64,000 bases of DNA. Origin: Marinobacterium halophilum. GTDB lineage: Bacteria > Pseudomonadota > Gammaproteobacteria > Pseudomonadales > Balneatricaceae. The first letter of the stretch is position 1, and the number at the start of each line of letters is the position of its first letter. The DNA lies in NCBI RefSeq assembly GCF_003014615.1, contig NZ_PYGI01000009.1, positions 37,705 through 101,704 on the forward strand. The letters run 5' to 3'. The position numbers were made by a program, and so were the translations under genes. Below, in pieces: positions 62,701 through 64,000 of the stretch. The notes under the pieces were generated by a model that made no database searches, had not been told where the DNA came from, and saw nothing but the letters and a program-made list of their open reading frames with translations.

Positions 62701-64000
62701 CACCGTCCCCGGTGGCTTGATCCAATACAGAAATCGTAATAGCACGGTTGCCTGCAAACGCACTGTCAAGAGTATTGTTGTACTGGATGCTCTGCAGAAC
62801 CGATTGGTAATCCGCATGGCTGGCCTCACCGCTCAGGTTAAGCTTGGTTGCACCAACCAGCCCGCTTTCACCGGTACCATTGCCCGTAATGGTGATCGTG
62901 CCGCTGGCACCTACATAACTGCTGCCCACTGTTGAGCTGAGCGTTTCGTAAATCGTGAAACTGTTGTCCCAGTCACCCGCTGTAATTTCGGCGGTTGCAC
63001 CGACTAAGGTGGCATCACCATCTATATCGGTGATGAGAACATCACTGTCAATGATATTGACGGCCTCGCCACGCGGACGGAAAACCACTGCATGATCATT
63101 GCCCAGGAGGTCGGCCCCCGCGGACAACGCATCGTTTTGCACCACACCATCCGCCAGACTGTTATCGGCATTAAGATCCAGGATGGGGGCGTCATTGGCA
63201 GCGGTGATATCGACTACCACAGTACCCAGAGTAATATTACCGGACCCATTATCATCTGCTGCCGTCAGGGTCAGAGTGTCAGCCCCCTCACCATTAGCAT
63301 TAGGCGCCCCGGTGTAATACAGCTGGTCTGCGGCGTTCAGCCAGGTATTAATCGCATTCAATGCCCCTGTCAGTGTCAGTGTGCTGCTTTCACTGCCGGT
63401 CACCGTGACAGTACCTGCACCTGCATCACCGCTGGCACCGCTCAACTTGCCGGCAAACGCACTCAGCTTAACCGTAAAGGTGCCATCACTGTCCAGATCT
63501 GTCATCCCGAAGGGCGTGCTGAAGGGGATCGCAGTGAGAGCATCTTCCACAACAGTCACACTATCCGGCAAGTCACGCGCGGACGGTGCATCGTTGGCCC
63601 CCTCTATTTCGATTGTCAAAACAGCCGTATCAGACAGGTTGCTGGCATCGGTCAGCGTATAGTTGAAACTATCTGTCAGCGTTTCTCCGGCCTGCAATGT
63701 TTCCACGGACCAACCAAACTGGTTCACCGTATACGTGTATTCACCGGTGTCCTTATTGACCCGCAGGGTGCCGTGACTACCCGTAATCACATACTCGTTA
63801 CCTGCCAGCAGGCCAACGGTTCCTAACCCTTCCTTGTCACCAGACCGTACGGTGGTCAAGGTCTGGGTATCGTCTGCATTGGCATCGGTATCATTGGCAA
63901 ACAGATTGCCGGTTGCGTTTGTGCCAGGCGTGCTGTTGTCAAGCCCCCCCGCTTCAGTCGCGGTATCAGCATCATCAACTGCAACTGGGGCAACCGTACC
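56726..64000 (-). CDS. C-terminal part of a giant repeat protein with DUF4214 (5' end outside window)
   Basis: 2424 residues are visible and the frame is open to the window edge. From the N-terminal side: VCBS repeats (PVAVDDADTATEAGG, then LTTVRSGDKEGLG at about 63850), many cadherin-like and CSPG-like units (repeated GTLFRDTNSNGVADEGEA and QYQHDGSET-type motifs), two Ig-like YQWQ units (about 61000-61470), a SwmB-type repeat (about 58040-58360), a Pro-Glu/Lys linker (57943-58006), a DGDG calcium motif, an anchor-type domain with GYWKQNAAGEWVNLA and GKLRLDFTLTDGG (about 57370-57640), DUF4214 (LYIAYYQRPADSAGLVYW; LYQALFDRSADATGMAFY) and the tail EPITLVGAGGVHELVF. No Sec signal region is in view. 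Probably a type I-secreted adhesin or surface filament; retention and export route are inferred. Confidence 0.88.
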   Translation of the reverse strand, partial: GTVAPVAVDDADTATEAGGLDNSTPGTNATGNLFANDTDANADDTQTLTTVRSGDKEGLGTVGLLAGNEYVITGSHGTLRVNKDTGEYTYTVNQFGWSVETLQAGETLTDSFNYTLTDASNLSDTAVLTIEIEGANDAPSARDLPDSVTVVEDALTAIPFSTPFGMTDLDSDGTFTVKLSAFAGKLSGASGDAGAGTVTVTGSESSTLTLTGALNAINTWLNAADQLYYTGAPNANGEGADTLTLTAADDNGSGNITLGTVVVDITAANDAPILDLNADNSLADGVVQNDALSAGADLLGNDHAVVFRPRGEAVNIIDSDVLITDIDGDATLVGATAEITAGDWDNSFTIYETLSSTVGSSYVGASGTITITGNGTGESGLVGATKLNLSGEASHADYQSVLQSIQYNNTLDSAFAGNRAITISVLDQATGDGGLTSNAASFTIDVGNGAITVGQKIYIDGADSGHTVAEVIDSTHFTASGPLIGLADGATLSFTLDGSTVTTATAKADLATGAYVASSATSMVQVLWTPVVDLNGSTAEGTNHSTNFTEGNPGTYIATSNAQVTDQDGNLNTQTVQLTNAQDGAAETLFMGATQVANLANNQITTTFYDADDNAINNGDPGVHKIVFSGDKDATFFQQGLRAVLYKNTSDNPDITPREVTVNIVDAANNTGVPASTTIGITPVNDAPVKGGDTAGELDEGSVYVFTSADLSSTDVDNDNGTLKYVLTSTPAQGTLFRDTNSNGVADEGEAIATVGASDSVGAINAIGTDGYVTQAEVDAGQIKYAHNGQNPDGINPTGADSFGFKVVDGMEDYAFADIAANQAGDVTLTITETDDAPTGEPVITGEMTPGEVLTADVSGIADADGPDNLIFSYQWQTFNGTAWDNVGTDAANYTLEAADQGKQVRVQVSFDDALGRTNTLNGEATGTVAFTNTAATGPVTIADDGTPQPGETLTADTSAIADADGLGPFSYQWQVSTDNGATWVPVEGATAKAYSLPTDAAEGAQYKVAVSFTDGRGNAEALESGVTTVQAPDATVDVAPWLTATGENPTLIDGSQVLFSDVVADTVEDGQLITQLTLTVTGLADGPDEQLRVDGEAIGLTDTNTGTTATGAIGYAVAVTVTGTTATVTLTHSGLTEAEAGALVSNLAYVNSKNDGAEPPASTATAGLRVVTLVSLQDTGTGDNTGLIGLSSTQDVGDSLSAEPSSNTAPVAAGDLNGVVNEGESVTLTLTDLNGTDTEQSGLGVQLTSDTTHGVLFRDTNGNGTADAGEALTAGSTFTLADIDAGRIQYQHDGSETTADSFSFHISDGLALSDAGTFNIAVNPMDDAPTLTVTAAGTSSAPVSFTEGDASAAMLFSGANADPIEADENITGLTVMVSGLKDGTAEHLVVDGASLALTDGTTGITTTNEVGYSVVVTGGTAMVTLSKDADEATWNSLIDGLAYQNTSENPTEGSRTVTLTKVTETGDNSTDVAITSHVSVSAVNDAPTLVANGFTVAEGGSKTLTTTDIVAADVDDALNTLTYTLASVPDSGTVYIDANGNGAQDIGEALITGESFSHSQLNAGKVRYQHNDDETDDRLALSVSDPDAASANATLDITRTAFNDAPEIRGLNTDILGYPANSGAQTLEQDGDVVINDPDSANFDGGKLQVSITFNRDPANDLLSIKNIGTSAGQISVDGSNVSYAGTIIGTFAGGSGTNDLVVTFNTNATQAAVAALVEAIQFTNDQENPVNTSRTVSFALSDGDGGQSQPAAVNVNIATGVTPSISIANGFFVVENSQQVTALSAVDPNGRPITFSISGVDDGANNPDSGLFEIVSGNLLRFKGAPDFENPTDSGADNVYNVIVRATNDEGSYAEQALAVTVLDQEPEDAAVGDTNGPAFGFATVNGNSLVMTYTDASPLASANLPPASAFGVNVNGSVVAVNTVSVDATAKTVTLTLASAVQAGQTVTVSYTDPTAADDAIALQDSAGNDAPSLVDASVSNITPSTGGGGTRPVPQPEPEPEPEPKPEPEPEPKPELPDESEWGDMPDDDGDGIPETVEDFVPSIGGTTIGDGNGDGVADSSQQDVASVPFRDTPLPSQETNAEPIFVSLIGGSSNGKTTYSGTKLANVQQLDKPDEAPDELNMPLGLISFDANIEEIGATETFSLYVDDSVTVNGYWKQNAAGEWVNLASAEYGGNIVLESGKLRLDFTLTDGGEFDADGIANGVIKDPGALGFGSDTLSEQVQALYIAYYQRPADSAGLVYWTDYLAEHNGNTEAMVDAFAQSEESRALYGDITDTSVNGFIGDLYQALFDRSADATGMAFYANAFIDGAYQDGRPATAGTLMLDILQGAQGDDAKAIFNKLEAAQTFTWLLDPDADGNVLATFDATDLNSVRMWLQDITAEAGAPGIGDTHSLIRNDVAEAGEPITLVGAGGVHELVF
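57943..58006 (-). repeat. Short-unit repeat encoding a Pro-Glu/Pro-Lys linker
   Basis: Repeats of a 6-bp unit (GGTTCT/GGTTCC/GGTTTC on the plus strand) encode alternating Pro-Glu with two Pro-Lys steps. It forms a stiff charged spacer between the SwmB-type unit and the anchor region. Such repeats can change length by slippage in frame-keeping 6-bp steps. Confidence 0.85.

Overview
The window looks like a chromosomal segment of a marine-type gammaproteobacterium, most likely of the Oceanospirillales/Alteromonadales kind. This is inferred from moderately high GC, the housekeeping genes (hemE, can-type carbonic anhydrase, metY, putA/putP, a yeiH/yeiE pair) and several very large calcium-type surface proteins. 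No tRNA, rRNA, CRISPR array, insertion sequence or phage gene was seen. Species cannot be named from the sequence alone.

Layout. (1) 1-5287: C-terminal part of a giant adhesin (+) that opens with two nearly identical 447-bp repeats, followed by a strong terminator. (2) 5494-13715: a plus-strand run with a SapC-family protein fused to a DnaA-domain-IV-like helix-turn-helix, an unknown protein, a Crp-type regulator, an O-acyltransferase, a DUF2235 hydrolase, a beta-CASP metallo-hydrolase, an RTX/DUF4214 protein and a trypsin-like protease/DUF4214 protein. (3) 13808-18154: a minus-strand S-layer-like RTX protein with an N-terminal DUF4214 module, a terminator, a second SapC-family gene and a 25-residue lipoprotein. 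The S-layer gene has a 335-nt leader region containing a perfect CRP-type palindrome and three further dyads. (4) 18490-34860: eleven minus-strand genes, mostly overlapping by 4 nt, running manC - glycosyltransferase - Wzm - Wzt - DUF4214/methyltransferase - glycosyltransferase - double glycosyltransferase - M10 metalloprotease/DUF4214 - FecR protein - CHASE2 adenylate cyclase - TPR/beta-barrel. (5) 35092-40917: divergent type I secretion operon (ABC, HlyD, TolC) with a glycosyltransferase and a small membrane protein, closed by a terminator. (6) 40980-43334: 5'-nucleotidase/DUF4214. (7) 43461-49842: proline catabolism, with putP, a PutA split into two polypeptides, and an AraC regulator. (8) 49997-55158: hemE, carbonic anhydrase, yeiH/yeiE, metY. 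(9) 55278-64000: a decayed tail fragment of a secreted protein, an AraC regulator, and the C-terminal 2424 residues of a second giant repeat protein, also with DUF4214.

How it fits together. Seven proteins here carry DUF4214. Six of them lack, or show no sign of, a Sec signal peptide and look like type I substrates; the seventh is a cytoplasmic methyltransferase inside the O-antigen-type export operon. The gene set (PrtD/RsaD-type secretion system, S-layer-like protein, ManC, glycosyltransferases, Wzm/Wzt) resembles the Caulobacter S-layer/O-antigen locus. My main inference is a cell-surface system in which type I-secreted proteins are held on an ABC-exported polysaccharide through DUF4214. 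A cAMP circuit (CHASE2 cyclase, Crp-type regulator, CRP-type site) may control the S-layer gene. This is a hypothesis from gene content and motifs; it has not been tested.
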